Counted from the stretch's first letter, positions 10,608 through 24,112 are shown. The stretch: DNA of 64,000 nucleotides from Perognathus longimembris pacificus (GCF_023159225.1 NC_063166.1:76696575-76760574); one strand, 5' to 3'. The notes: a model not told the origin generated them from the letters alone. Made by a program: numbers and translations.

Positions 10608-10613
10608 TCTCAG

Positions 10614-11120
10614 TAGCTCCCTTCTCTAATTTTTCAATGGTTTTTGTTATTGTTGTTTTTTATCTCACTACATTTGTAGATTGGATGGCCAGTGATGGCG
10701 GATTTGCTTGAGTCTACACATCCAGTGACCAAAATACTGATATGAGCCTTCACTTCTCCCATTTTGGCCTCTACTTAGTGGTAGTTTTCATCACACCAGT
10801 TCTGATGGCAAACCTGATGTGAAAAGGAAAAAAAAAATCATCTGGTTATCTTTTGATCTTTGTTTAGTATGTGCTTTTAGCTAGGAGATTCCAGAACTTA
10901 TGTGATCAACACTGTCCATAGTTTTCCTTTAGGATTTTTGCATTTCTTCCTTAAGAAGTTCTCTCCAAGGCTAAAACAATGCAATTTTCTCCTACCTTTT
11001 CTTCTTTTAGGAGGGAGGGAATTTGCTATTGGTATTTGAACTCAGGGCCTTCTCACTTCAGCCATACCTCTAGCCCTTACTAACTTTTCTTCTAAGTTGT
11101 GGGTTTTTTTAGTTTAGTTT
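10614..11120. other. Intergenic, nothing recognised
   Basis: AT-rich, non-coding text with an (A)n run at about 10830. A weak SINE-like scrap (tatttgaactcagggccttc) lies at about 11030-11075. I see no gene. Confidence 0.5.
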
Positions 11121-11123
11121 TGG

Positions 11124-11318
11124 TTTTTTTTCCAGTCCTGGGTCTTGAACGCAAGGCCTGAGCACTGTCCCTGGCTTCTTTTTGTTCAAGGCTAGAGCTC
11201 TACCACTTGAGCCACAGCACTTCCAGCTTTTTTCTATATACATGGTACTGAAGAATCGAACCCAGGGCTTCATGTATATGAGGCAAACACTCTATCACTA
11301 GGCTATATTCTCAGCCCA
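11124..11318 (-). mobile_element. IDL-Geo SINE
   Basis: Minus-strand dimer: T-rich end, ccagtcctgggtcttgaac in the right monomer, then the ID-like left monomer ending tattctcagccc. It is moderately diverged. Confidence 0.85.
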
Positions 11319-11604
11319 TGTGTTATTTTTAACCTAGCATAGAGAACAGAGATTTCCACTCCTAGGGAAATGGAGTAGATGTACTTGTCATTATTTTCCC
11401 CCTTAGTAAATCCCTGGACTGTTCTTTATATAGCTGTAACCAAAATACTCTACTGGAGAGAACACCTCAAAAGGAAGAATCATTTACTTTTGCTCAAGGT
11501 TTCCAAGGTTCCAATCTACAGCCCTTGGTTCTGTTGATCCTATGCCAAAGTTGAGACTGAATATCATGGTGGTTGATGTGAGCTTGTGTAAGAGACTACC
11601 TGTG

Positions 11605-11838
11605 TCAGACGCTGGTGGCTCAGGCCTGTAATCCTAGCTACTCAGGAGGCTGAGTTCTGAGGATCACAGTTCACAGCCAGCCCAGGAAGGAAAGTCCATA
11701 AGACTCTTATCTCCAATTAACCACCAGAAAACTGGAAGTAGTGCTGTGGCTCAACGTGCTAGCCTTGAGTTGAAGAGCTCAGGGACAGCGCCCAGGCCCA
11801 GAGTTCAAGCCCCACGAATGACCAAAAAGAAAAAAAAG
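11605..11838 (+). mobile_element. B1-Geo composite SINE
   Basis: The left half is 7SL/B1-like (ggtggctcaggcctgtaatc, then ctactcaggaggctgag). The right half is the same monomer that ends IDL-Geo elements, here ending gttcaagccccacgaatgacc with an A-rich tail. Confidence 0.85.
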
Positions 11839-11889
11839 GAGCCTACTTGTCTCTTGGCAGAAAGGAAGCATATAGAATGGATGCTTGTG

Positions 11890-12900
11890 GTATCTGACTT
11901 TCTCTTTTTTTGCCATTTACTCCATCTGGATCAATTTATTTAATAAATATATCATTATTAACATTTGTTGTTTCTCACGAAATTTCTTGTTCTGGAGGGG
12001 TTTTTTTAGGAGTTTTCCTTCTTTTAAAGTCAAATTTTTGTTTTATTGCTATGAAATCAGATTTATTATGTTATTTCTGCTTCCCACATTTACTGAATCA
12101 TTAAGAACCATTGGTTCCATTAGTTTATTCCAGAACCAAATTTGGGCTTTGTTAATCAACCATAGTTTGTGTTTATTACTACGTACTACTTTCAGTTCTA
12201 ATCTTAATACTTCTATTTTATTTAATTTATTATTTCTCTAACTTTTGAGATAAAAGGTACAATTTATTTGGGGGCATTTATTCTCTTTAAAAATATACGT
12301 TAGTAAGGCTAGAGCTCTTACTAAAGTTTTAGATGTTATCCATTGTTTTTGTGAGTTTGGGTTGGTTAGTTGATTTTGAGATGGGGGTCTCACTATGTAA
12401 CCCCAGTGGGCCTTGAGCTCACTTATATTGCCCATGTCGGCCTCAAACTCATGATTCTCCTGCTTCTACTTCCCCAGCAATGGAATTATGTGCATGTGCC
12501 CCATGCCTACCTTATATCCACGTGTTCTGATATGTTCAGTTTTATTTTTCACTTAAACATATTTCCCTTATAATTGTATCTTTGATCTGTGGTTTCTTAG
12601 TGTTTTAATTTCTAATCATGTAAAATTTTTATCTAGCTATTTTATTTCTAGATTAATTACACTGTGATTTGAATCTACTGACAATTGTTAATATACTTTA
12701 AAAATGTTTTGCATGTTCCACTTTAGAAGTATGCATATTTTATAGTATTTCTGAATATTTTCTACCCATGCTGATAAGTCATTATTTCATTTGTGCTGTG
12801 AAACCTGCTCTATGATTGCTGATTTTTTTTGTCTTCTTATTCTGTTACTGAAAGAAATTGCTTAACTTTTATCAAACTTTTACATCAGCTTTCTTTAGAC
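11890..12900 (-). mobile_element. L1 fragments, minus strand
   Basis: Plus-strand text such as gttttgcatgttccactttag at about 12710 is L1 ORF2 read backwards. The surrounding AT-rich sequence (11940-12880) fits decayed L1. A B1-like scrap (gatgggggtctcactatgta; gcctcaaactcatgattctc) is inserted at about 12370-12510. Confidence 0.5.
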
Positions 12901-12904
12901 CAAT

Positions 12905-14790
12905 CCTTCCAGTAAAAGCAAAAGGAGACTCCTAGAGGGCCTTGTCCCATGCCTTTGAATATCAATCTCCTGTCACTTTCAAAGCTTCCAGAGAAGACTA
13001 ACTCCAGAACTCCAGGCTGTGAAGCAAGACAACCAGGAACAACGGCTCAGGGTGTACCTTTGTGCACCTGGGGGCAAATGACAGGTCATTTCTACTCCAG
13101 TGCTGTAACTATGTGTTCTCAAAGGCCATGTTAGCCCTCTTTATGCCCACTACCCCTCTATAACAATCTTCCCCTCCCAGTTCTCTATTTTAAACACATC
13201 TCCAGCCCCTGAGATACACATATTTCAGAGAACTCAAACACTACAGTACACAAACATTTATAAAAAAAGGCTCTGTATGTTCACCCCGTGTGCTGAGTGC
13301 ACTTGGGGAAGTTCAACTACCAATCTGTGTCTATTCATTTCTCCTTTGCTATTTTTTTTAACAAAACCATATTCTAACACACATCAGAATGTACTAGAGT
13401 CAAGAGCTTAGACTTAAGTTCGCGATCAACCTTATCAGTGGCTTCATTTATCATTGAATTGTGGGACAGAGTGTCAGCATTACATTCGGGTTACCTTTCT
13501 CTTTCCTTTGTTGTAGGTCTAATCTCATTTTCACCCTGAAGCATAACAGTTCCTTCTCATCCTTCAGGGTAAGACCAAGTATATCTTGTTCCAGGAAAAC
13601 TACTCTGATATACAGCCCATCTACCACCCACCCCACCTTCATATGCCAGGGCATTATCTGTATCCTTGGTCCCTTCTCCTCACACCCCTCCCTGGTTTTG
13701 ATTTGTTTAGATCATATGATCTAAGTCTTCCTTCGGCTCTGTGCCAACAATAACAATGATATGAAGTGTGATATGAAGTGTGAAGTAGCTTTTGCCCATA
13801 ATCTGGGTTTTTATAGCCCTCTGAAGGTTGTTTATTCTTTCCACAAGAAAGGAAGAGTCTCTGCTAAGTCCCAAATAACTGAATAAAGATAGTAATACAT
13901 TAGTAGTTGCTGAGGAAAGGACATTGTGAGGTAGGCCAATGCCATCTCCTTTCCAATAAAGACCAGTGGTGCACTTTATGCAAGATTTTATTTCCAGAGA
14001 TTAGTTACAAAAGAAGTAAGTAGCTTGTGGGGGGCCTACTTGGGTGACAAGTCTGACATAACCTGAGAAAAACTAAATCCAGATATGGGGAAACAGAGGG
14101 ATCATAGCTTCAATCATCATATATAGGACATTTCTCCCTAGGTGCACTAATTAACATACCATTAATTAATTAATCATCAATTAAATTAATTAAAGCATTA
14201 ATTAATTGATGACCAAATAAAAGTAACATTCAGAAATCCTTGATTAAAAAGACCAAACCTCTGAAGGCTAGGAAGGTAAAGAGATCCAAAGTAGGAGGCA
14301 AGTTGAGTGAAAACAATAGTTGAGGCAGCAAATAGTTCTGAAACCAAGAAAAAAGAAATGGAAACCCTTGATTACTCTAACTGCATATTTGGCAAGGACA
14401 TAAGGCTATTAGTGTGGTAGCAAAAAAAAAAAGGGGGGGGAGGTGAGATAGGAAAGAGAGAGACTGTCCTGGGTACATACCCTGCCTCCCCAACTCCCAC
14501 CTAGGGCAAAAAGATGGTTCCACAGGAAGTCCTGTAGTAGTCTTCCAAAACTTCCCAGATACCCTCCAGCTCTCATCTGTGGTTTAAGGTCCAATGCTGA
14601 GCATGATGTTGCTGATTTTATATTGGTTTTACATTTTCATGTTTTATTTCTTTTTTCTCTGGAAAAGAAAAGGGATAGGAATTTATTCACACAGGAATTT
14701 ATTTATTCCTCCCTAAGTCTGGGGGATGATTTCTGTGGCTAAAGAGATGTCCACACAACACAGTGGCATGCTTTTGTCATCCCAGCTGCG
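12905..14790. other. Intergenic, no gene recognised
   Basis: Mostly unique sequence. It includes an AT-rich imperfect palindrome of ttaattaa and attaattgatga units at about 14155-14215. Frames at 13451-13724 on both strands are mutual shadows and show no domain or cysteine pattern. Confidence 0.45.
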
Positions 14791-14808
14791 TAGGAGGATG
14801 AGATCAGG

Positions 14809-15032
14809 GGGCTGGGAATATGGCCTAGTGGCAAGAGTTCTTGCCTCATATACATGAAGCCCTGGGTTCAATTCCTCAGCACCACATACATATATATATA
14901 GAGAGAGAAAATGACCAGAAGTGGCGCTGTGGCTCAAGTGGCAGAGTGCTAGCCTTGAGTAAAAAGAAGCCAGGGACAGTGCTTAGGCTGAGTTCAAGGC
15001 CCAGGACTGGCCAAAAAAAAAAAAAAAAATCC
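14809..15032 (+). mobile_element. IDL-Geo SINE
   Basis: A full dimer with a short (ta)n expansion between the monomers and a 17-base A tail. A perfect duplication, aggaggatgagatcagg, flanks it at 14792-14808 and 15033-15049. Confidence 0.95.
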
Positions 15033-15425
15033 AGGAGGATGAGATCAGGAGCCTGAAATGGAACTGACAGTGGTTTCTGACCAACTGGACAAAAAAAGTT
15101 CTCAAGACTCCATCTCTACAGGTCAAACCAGGTGTAGTATGGATCCCATGTCATCCCAGATAGAGCAGGAGGTGGAAATAGAATTGTGTTCTGGGCCAAA
15201 GAACAAGACCCTATCAAAAAACAAACAAACAAACAAAAACAGCAAAAAGAACTGGGAAAATAGTGGTAGAGTATCTGTCTAGCAAGTCCGAACCCTGAGT
15301 TTAAATTTTAGTACTGAGAGAGAGAAAGAGAGAGTTCTCCTGTAATTCCAATAAGCACAGGTAGGAGTGGATGTCAGGCCTCCTGACAAGTTGAGTGGGG
15401 AGGAAGTGGAGAGCGAGGACTCTGG

Positions 15426-16347
15426 CTAGGCCAGGGTCTCTCCAAACTGGATGAAGATCCTACCGGGTGCTTTGCGGGGCATGCAGACACTTCCACAGTG
15501 GGAATGGCAGCAGTAATCAATAGGGGCGCAGTGTGCATCCTTCCTGCACTTGGGAAAACACCGGTTCTGACTGGGTCTCTCGGTGCAGGGACCCACTGTG
15601 GGCCCTGTGAGAACTGGAACAAAAGGTGTACACAGCAACCCTCAAAAGAACATTTCGATGACCAGCCAGCCCCTCCCTTGCCCACATACCCGCTCCACAC
15701 ATCTCCCTCCTTCCTCTCCTGTCCCAAGGACCCTGAGGTCTCTTTGGTTCTTGAGAGTAAAGATCCACTCCCCAAAACTCTGACAATAAAGTCATTTCAC
15801 TTGTAATCCCCAGAACTTAAATCCAGTTCTCAGAACTGAAAGTCCTGAGAGATCCTCTCATCCTCCACCCTTATTGTACAGGGTGGGAGGGAGAGGTTGA
15901 GTCCCAGAAAAGGAAAATACCCAGAAATTTTTCACTGAGTAGCTTGAGTTCAAGGCCCTCCACGCAAGCCCGGAGATGGCTAGCACTGTCTTCTGATAGT
16001 GGCCCAAACATAACAGAAATAAAAACATGGCACTACCCATAGCATCAGAAGACGCTCAAAGATTGAGATCTTACCATTTGGTTTCCCCTGCACATCCTAA
16101 CCTTAAAAAGAATCCAGTAAGGGTTTTTTTCCCCATTTTTTTGCTTATTTTTGTTATTGTTGCTGTTTCATATGATACCCTCAAAGCCCCTTTATTTTCT
16201 ATTCACAATTCATTTGAAAGCCCAAGCAAAATACCTACGGTATTCAGGGATGTCAATGTCGAAAAAAGTTCTCTCTTTCCAAGTTCCACACACAGGCACA
16301 ATCAAGAAGCAGAAGAATAACAGCCGTTGGAGAACCAGCCACTTCAT
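15426..16347 (-). CDS. WFDC16: Single-WAP secreted protein, probable WFDC16
   Basis: Two exons on the minus strand. Exon 1 (16239-16347) encodes a signal peptide (MKWLVLQRLLFFCFLIVPVCG) and a short linker, and ends in phase 1 at C|GTAGGT. Exon 2 (15426-15604, acceptor CTCACAG) opens in the matching phase. It encodes one WAP domain whose eight cysteines have exact family spacing (C-x7-C-x3-C-x5-C-x5-CC-x3-C-x3-C), then a tail to a stop at 15426-15428, giving about 95 residues. A possible donor, G|GTAGGA after the codons for KAP, could instead lead to a further exon that I did not find. Known of the family: secreted antiprotease or antimicrobial proteins. The name comes from position (between WFDC8/6b and WFDC9 in mouse, from memory) and is less certain than the WAP call. 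It lacks the Kunitz domain of WFDC6, EPPIN and WFDC8. Confidence 0.72.
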
Positions 16348-16948
16348 GATTTTGACTCTAGATATCTGAGTTGTGAAGGCAGCAGGAGACCCAGGACTTT
16401 ACCAGTCCCTGATGGGGGTAGAAAAAGGGTCTGGGTGGGGAGCTAGGAGCACCCAACTGGCGGGCCACTGCCCTATCTGGTTTTAGATCGTCTCCTCCTC
16501 GGTCTGCCACACGCGGACTGGACATTGTCTTCTCGTGAAATGCTTTCTTACTCTTGCATTTCATGTTCCTCTCCTCAGAGGAATGCAGGTTTTCCCCCAC
16601 CATCACCTTGTACCTTAGGAATCTGAAAAGCCAGAAAAGTACAAAGTGATAAGGCATAAATTATTCATTACCTAGTGATAACAACGGTTGATACTTTAAT
16701 GGAGGTGGTTTCAGTCTTTCAACTCAATCAGTATGTTGATTTTCGACATTTATATCTAATATCTCCCCGGGTTGTCTACACCTACATATATGTATGTTTT
16801 TCAATATTGGTATCTAATTGCATGTGCTGTTTCTGACATTTTTTTAAATTTAATCAAATATTTTAGAAATTTTAGAAATTTTCTGTAATATGAATTTGGG
16901 GGCAAGTACCATATATTGTCCTTGGCCACAACACAAGAAATGAGTGAG

Positions 16949-17153
16949 GGGTTGGGAATATGGCCTAGTGGCAAGAGTGCTTGCCTTGTATACATGAGGC
17001 CCTGGGTTCAATTCCTCAGCACCACATATACAGAAAATGGCCAGAAGGGGCGCTGTGGCTCAAGTGGCAGAGTGCTAGCCTTGAGCAAAAAAGAAGCCAG
17101 GGACAGTGCTCAGGCCCTGAGTTCACGGCCTAGGACTGGCAAAAAAAAAAAAA
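16949..17153 (+). mobile_element. IDL-Geo SINE
   Basis: A full dimer starting ggggttgggaatatggcc and ending taggactggc plus an A tail. The flanking repeats agaaatgagtgag and agaaatgaatgag differ at one base. Confidence 0.93.
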
Positions 17154-17179
17154 AGAAATGAATGAGGTCTCACAAAGTA

Positions 17180-18171
17180 AACATACTCATGTAAGCATCA
17201 CCCAGACTAATTCCATTTACAATGGACTCTAAAACAACAAAATACCTAGGTATTAACTTAACAAAGGAAGTGAAAAACCTCTACAAAGAAAACTATAAAA
17301 CCTTGGAGAAAAAAACACTGAAGAAGACACCAAAAAATGGAAAGTTGTCCCATGCTAATAGACTCATAGAATGAGTATTATTCATAGAATTATTAATTAA
17401 TATTTGGTCATACTACCAAATCTACAGATCCAATGCACAGCTTTGTACTGGCAGACACAAAGACAATAGAACAGAATTAGAAGACCCAGTAATAAAATCA
17501 GCCATCTTATTTTTGGGTTGGGTTTTTGTCTTTTCTTTTTTGGTACTAGGGATCCAACCCAGGATGTTGCACTTGCTAGGCAAGCACTTTGCCACTGAGC
17601 TACATCCCAGGCCCAGCCATTTCATTTTTTTAAATGAAAGAACCAAAAACATATGCCTGACAGGCTCTTCAGCAAATGGCACTAGGGAAACTGGTTTCTA
17701 CTTGCAAGAGGTTGAAGTTTGACCTCTATCTCTCACTCTGTACAAAAATCAACTCCAAATGGATCAAAGAATTTAAAGTAAGCCTCGAAACTTTAAATCT
17801 ACTATGAAAAATAGATATATAAAACTCTGGAAGTTGTAGGCACAGCTAATTGTTTTCTGAATAGGATTCCAATTGCTCAGAAACAATAGAACTATATTAA
17901 GTTAATGTTTCTGCGCGCACGCGCACACGTACCAGAACCAAGAGATTGTCTACCCCAAAGAAATGGAAGAAAATATTTGCCAGCTATTCAACAGATAAAA
18001 GCACCCATACCCAAGATATACAAAGAACTTGAAATATGAAACAACAAATGAACAATCCAATTAACAAAATGGGCAAGTGAATTGGACAGACAGTTCTCAG
18101 AAAAAGAAATACAAATGACTAAATAGAGGCATGAAGAAATGTGTAGCCATAAAGGAAATGCAACTCCAAAC
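17180..18171 (+). mobile_element. L1 ORF2 3' region, left part
   Basis: Phrases such as aaaatacctaggtattaac, ctacaaagaaaactataaaa and aagcacccatacccaagata are L1 ORF2 C-terminal coding sequence. The L1 resumes beyond the solo LTR at 18172-18496. An ID-like element sits at about 17505-17617. Confidence 0.75.
17505..17617 (-). mobile_element. ID-like monomer in L1
   Basis: Minus-strand tRNA-like element: the plus strand shows ggtactagggatccaaccca, gctaggcaagcactttgcca and ctgagctacatcccaggccc, an ID-type A and B box arrangement. There is no right monomer. Confidence 0.7.
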
Positions 18172-18496
18172 TGTTAGGTCCTCTCCCTGAGGGCTCCATG
18201 TAGATGCCCCCACCTCATTAAGTCTCCACCCAGTTACCTGGGTAACCTGCAGACCTGGAGGCAGTTACCTCCCCTTTCCCTGAGGTCACATCCTAATACA
18301 TCTGGCCACACCCCTTCCCCCTGCCCTAGATATAAGGCAGGGCTGGGTGGGGGTCTCTCTCCTCTCTCTTCTCTCTCTTCTCTCTGGCCATGGATCATCT
18401 CGGCCACAGGCCAGCAGTTCGGTAATAAACTTTCTCTCCTGCCTGAATACTGCGTGGCGTTCTCCTTTACCGGCTACCTACTTTAAAAACCTAACA
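18172..18496 (+). mobile_element. Solo LTR (325 bp)
   Basis: It begins TGTTAGG and ends CCTAACA, an inverted terminal pair. A perfect 5-bp duplication, CAAAC, flanks it at 18167-18171 and 18497-18501. A TATA-like gatataagg lies near 18329, a CT-rich block follows, and AATAAA lies at 18424-18429, giving plausible U3, R and U5 order on the plus strand. It interrupts an L1. No internal retroviral sequence is present, so it is a solo LTR left by recombination. Family not identified. Confidence 0.88.
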
Positions 18497-18501
18497 CAAA
18501 C

Positions 18502-18830
18502 CACACTAAGATCTCATCTCGCCCCAGTCAGCACATCAATCATCAGGAAACAAACTACTGCACAGCAAATGCTGGGTAGGATACATGGATGGATACACTG
18601 TTGGGTGGGAATGTAAATGAGTAGACTATGTGGACTGTGAAAGTCAGTATAGAGAGTCTTTGAAAACCCAGCTGACCTCACCTGGGATGGCAATGTTAAA
18701 AGTTTCGTTGGATCTGCTGTCAGCCTGCACACCACAGCCTTTGGGTGTGCATCTATGTGCCTGGCTTCTCTGTGGTAATCATTCTAACTTCATACTTACT
18801 AATCGTATAAATTAATGAGATTCACTGTAA
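18502..18830 (+). mobile_element. L1 3' region, right part
   Basis: Text such as ctgttgggtgggaatgtaaa continues the L1 end interrupted by the solo LTR. Confidence 0.6.
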
Positions 18831-18834
18831 TATT

Positions 18835-19160
18835 CCCATACTTGCATGCATCATGAAATGAACTTGACCATTCTCCTCATTCGAACTCTCCCTTCCCCTC
18901 CCCTTTACCTCTCTCTCCTATGCTTTCCCAGATCCTCATCGTTCCTCTCCTACTTTCAGATCATCTTTCTTTCTATAGCTTCATATGTATGAGAGAAAAA
19001 CATATGATACTTATTTTTTGTTCTGGCTTATTTCACTTGATGTAAAGTCCTCCACTTCCCTCCATTTTCCTGCAAATAACAGGGTTTCATCCTGCTTTAT
19101 AACTGAGAAATACTCCATCATTGATACATACAGTATTTTCTTTATCTTTTGTCCATTAAC
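18835..19160 (-). mobile_element. L1 3' end fragment, minus strand
   Basis: The plus strand reads ttctggcttatttcacttga and tttcatcctgctttataact, the reverse of the usual L1 3' text. Its orientation is opposite to the neighbouring L1. Confidence 0.65.
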
Positions 19161-19534
19161 AGGGAACCAATCACTCTTGCTAAGTTGGACCAGACATCAT
19201 CTCTGGTTTCCAGCTCTCATGACTCAGACCTGGCAGATAAGATATGAAAGAAATGTAAAATAGGGTAAGCAAAAGACAGCCCTTCCTTTCCCTTGTACTT
19301 CCCCATCTCTGTTTTTTATCAGGAAGGAATAGCTATCTTTACTCTAAAGAGCTCCAAGTCTTCTCTGTACCTCAAGGTCAAGCGAAAGCCTCAGTCCTGA
19401 GGGCATTTTACTGTCTTGGATCCATTGTTCATTTCTATATATCTGAGCTCTAAGGCACTAGCCAGTTTGTTGCTGGGTCCTAGCCCTTGCCTTGCCTTGA
19501 TTTTTACTGTGCCACACTACAAAGCCCTTTTTTG

Positions 19535-19776
19535 TCAGGTGCTGGTAGCTCACACCTGTAATCCTATCTACTAAAGAGGCTGACATCTGAGGATCATGAT
19601 TTGAAGCCAGCCTGGGCAGGAAAATCTGTGAAATTCATCTCCAATTATCACCAAATAAGCCAGAAGTGGAGCTGTGGGTTAAGTGGTAGAACATTAGTCT
19701 TGAGCACAAAGACTCAGGGACAGCAAGTACCCAGACTCATAAGTTCAAATCCCAGGAATAGCTTTAAAAAAAAATC
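19535..19776 (+). mobile_element. B1-Geo composite SINE
   Basis: The B1-like left half (ggtagctcacacctgtaatc) joins the shared right monomer, ending aatcccaggaatagc with an A tail. Confidence 0.85.
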
Positions 19777-19779
19777 CTT

Positions 19780-21590
19780 TCCTTGTGCTATAATGTTATA
19801 TCTACAATATTCTAACTCATCCATCGAAGTGAGAATATCTTGTCCTCTTCTCCCAGAAGAGACACAAGACTGGATACACGGATGGTGCTCTGTTGTCTCC
19901 TCATCCAAAGGACGTAAACTTTTCAAACTGATCTTCCAGATACTAATGGAAAATAGTGGGAACGCAGATGTCATCTGGGGAAAGTGTGAGCAGCGAAGCC
20001 TGCCTTGTATCACCTGGTGGATTGGAGTACAAAGCTACCAGGCAGTCAGAACTGACCTACAAGGAATAAGAAGAAACGAGGGCTGGCAGGAGGAGGAGCC
20101 CATTCTAGAAGCTCATGGTGTTCTCTCCAGAATGTGGGAGTACTTCCTCTAATGACCGACTATTCCAGCTTCTTTATTCTGCTGAACAGATAGGGAAGGC
20201 CAACCTTCAGTCTTTATTAAGGTGCTCGATTTTGCATGAATACATAGGTCACAGACTACCATGTGTTCACCACATCCTGCTTTTTGGTTCTTGGGAATAT
20301 GACTAGACTCCATTTCCCAGGATCCTTTGCAAAAAGGAAGAAGTGTTTGCTAATGGGATGCAGACAAAAATGAACTCAACTTCTAGACCTAGCTCTTTAA
20401 GAAGCTGTGTTTGCTTCCCTTTTACTTTTCCCCTCCCATCTGCTGACTGGAGGTAGAGGAACTGGCAGAAGAGCCAGGAGATGACAGACTCTCAGGTGGA
20501 AGGTTCATTGAATTATGGACTGATGACTGCCCATGTAACACCCTTGGTGAAATGTATACAAACCAAGTAATGAAACAAAGTAAATTCTTATTTTGTTAAC
20601 TCCATGCATTTTTTGTTTTTGTCTATTTGTTTAAAGTAGAGCCTCACTAGGTAGCCTAAGCTGGCCTCAAATTCATAATCCTCTTATCCTCTCAAGGACT
20701 GGCAACTCTATGAACTTATTTTTAAAATAAATCTTGTATTGTTTCCACATTAATTAGCCAATCTGGATAATATGTCAGTATAACAGGGAAAGCAGAATTG
20801 AGTACTTGTACCCATATGAAATGGACTGTTAAGGACCGAAACAAAGGAAATTAAATCATAGAGTAGGCAAACAAAAAAACAAAAAAAAAAAAAACAAAAA
20901 CACAGAGCCTCAGGTTCATGTATATATTTCTTTTGCAAAAATTTGAGCCTTCTCAAGGTCAAGGCTGCTCAGAAGGCAGAGTGTGTTGTTTTTTCAGCTG
21001 GACCAAGTGAGTGTCCCAAAGGAGAACCAGGTAGCACTCTTTCTAGAACATGGAGTCATCCTTCAGCTCATGCTAATAGTATACTGAGGTCATCATTGTT
21101 TTAAAGGGCTCTCTGGAAGAGAAAAATTTGGTGATTAGAAATCAGAAATCCTGAGAGGAATCCATTCCAAACTTAACAGCAGGCTAGGTCCCAAATAAGA
21201 GCAAAAATGCCATTTCAAAGTAATTTCCCACTCCCAAGAAATTCAGTAACTGAACAAATAGATGGAGAACAAATCTTCTTGGGTCTGGTTGAGAAGGAAA
21301 GGCATGATAATCGAGTCCTTGAACAAAGGAGCAATGTAAAAACTGATTGGAGGTATTTGGGGGGATGCAAAGAAACAGGATATGAATAGAGGGGGGAAAA
21401 AATCAGAAACCCCATCTTGATGTCTTGGTTTATTTTGCCATGAATTCCTAATCACAGATAGGAGGCCATTGTCTCAGACCGCCTGTTTCTTTGACTGGTG
21501 TTGGGTGACTGAACTCTGTTTTCAGGGATCATAGCTTCTGAATAATGGGACAAGCACAACAGCCAAGAACAGCCAAGCCCCAACCTCCTC
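19780..21590. other. Intergenic, possible old repeat, no gene recognised
   Basis: The frames on both strands at 19601-20152 overlap and have no recognised domain. The text near 20305-20345 (ctccatttcccaggatcctt) resembles an ancient interspersed repeat. The last coding exon of WFDC9 should lie somewhere to the left of 21606, but I could not place it. Confidence 0.4.
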
Positions 21591-21605
21591 AGTCCACAGA
21601 ACTCA

Positions 21606-22825
<1,220 letters not shown>

Positions 22826-23078
22826 GACAATCTGCTTTGTGCCTCCGTTGAGATCTGGCAGGAAGTGGAGTCCTTTCCCAGTGTTGCTAGAGGGCTTGAG
22901 GAGACAGGAAAGAAGGGAAGAGTTTGTGAATACTGCTTCTCTTTCTCCTCGTTTTCCTTATTTGTCCTCCAGTACCCAGCAATTCCCAGTCATCTCCCCA
23001 GGCATCTTCCCATCTCACATTTATAACCCTGTCTTTGGGAAATTATTTGTGTCGCTTTTATTGTAATGAAAAACAATA

Positions 23079-23322
23079 GTCCGGCCACTGGTGGCTCACA
23101 CCTGTAATCCTCGCTACTCAGGAGGCTAAGATCTGGGTTCAAAGACAGCCTGAGTAAGAAAGTCTATGAGACTCACCTCCAATTATCTACCAAAAAAAGC
23201 TGAAGCAGAGCTGTGATTCAAGTGATTAAAGCATTCACTAGCCTTGAACAAAAAGAAGCTCAAGGACAGTTCCTAGACCCCAGCTTTCCAAACCCCTGGA
23301 CTTGCACCAAAAACAAACAAGA
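23079..23322 (+). mobile_element. B1-Geo composite SINE
   Basis: The B1-like left half (ctggtggctcacacctgtaa) is followed by the shared right monomer, ending ctggacttgcacc with an (a/c)-rich tail. Confidence 0.88.
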
Positions 23323-23869
23323 ATGCGCTTTAGGTGCATGAATCACTAGATAAGTTAATTTTTAGGCAAATTGCTTATAGGAGATTTGATGAGAGACAGA
23401 AGAAGAGCAGGAAACTAGGGAGAAAAGCAAAAGCCTTAAGATCTTTTCATCTGCTCTCTAACCCTTTCCCTTCAGAACCCGTGTCCAGGCCAGCTTGCTG
23501 CAGGATAGCTTGATGACAGAAACTGCCCCGTTAACACGCGGAGATTCCACTTACCATCAGGCAATATTTACATCAAAAGATATTTGATGCGGCTTCAGGC
23601 CATATCTCAAATGTGGCAAATTTCCAGAAACCCTGCCAATGGCTCACATTCTTTGTACAGAAAAGACAGAGAGCAATGGCAGGTTACCCAATCCCTACGC
23701 CTGAGGCTCAGAGTATCCTTCCGATCCCGTGAAGACGCCAGCACGTGATGAGACCAGAGTGCGAGGTAGACCCCCTGCTGTCATCTTACAGGTGCGATGT
23801 GAGGCAGAAGCACACTGGTCAGGTGCGTGTGGACTCCAGGGTGGACATCTAGCTCCTCTTTTGCACATT

Positions 23870-24112
23870 TCTTTTTGTGTGTGCTGGTCCTGGGGCTTGA
23901 ACTCGGGGCCTGGGCACTGTCCCTAAGCTTTCGTGCTCAAGCCTAGCATTCAACCACTTGAGCCACAGCTCCACTTCCAGCTTTTGGAGGGGGTTAATTG
24001 AAGATGAGAGTTTCATAGGCTTTGCTGCCCAGGCTGCCTTTGAACTATGATCCTCAGATCTCAGCCTCCTGAGTAGTTGGGATTATAGGTATAAGCCACT
24101 AGCACCAGCAAC
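23870..24112 (-). mobile_element. B1-Geo composite SINE
   Basis: The minus-strand copy reads ctggtcctggggcttgaact on the plus strand, then the B1 half in reverse, ending aagccactagcaccagca. Confidence 0.85.

Noticed and set aside
14155..14215. AT-rich palindrome as a regulatory or origin element
   Set aside because: It is short, imperfect and built of attaatt units. Low complexity explains it.
19601..20152. 183-codon plus-strand frame
   Set aside because: It begins in a B1-Geo SINE, has no recognised domain and lacks splice or family support.
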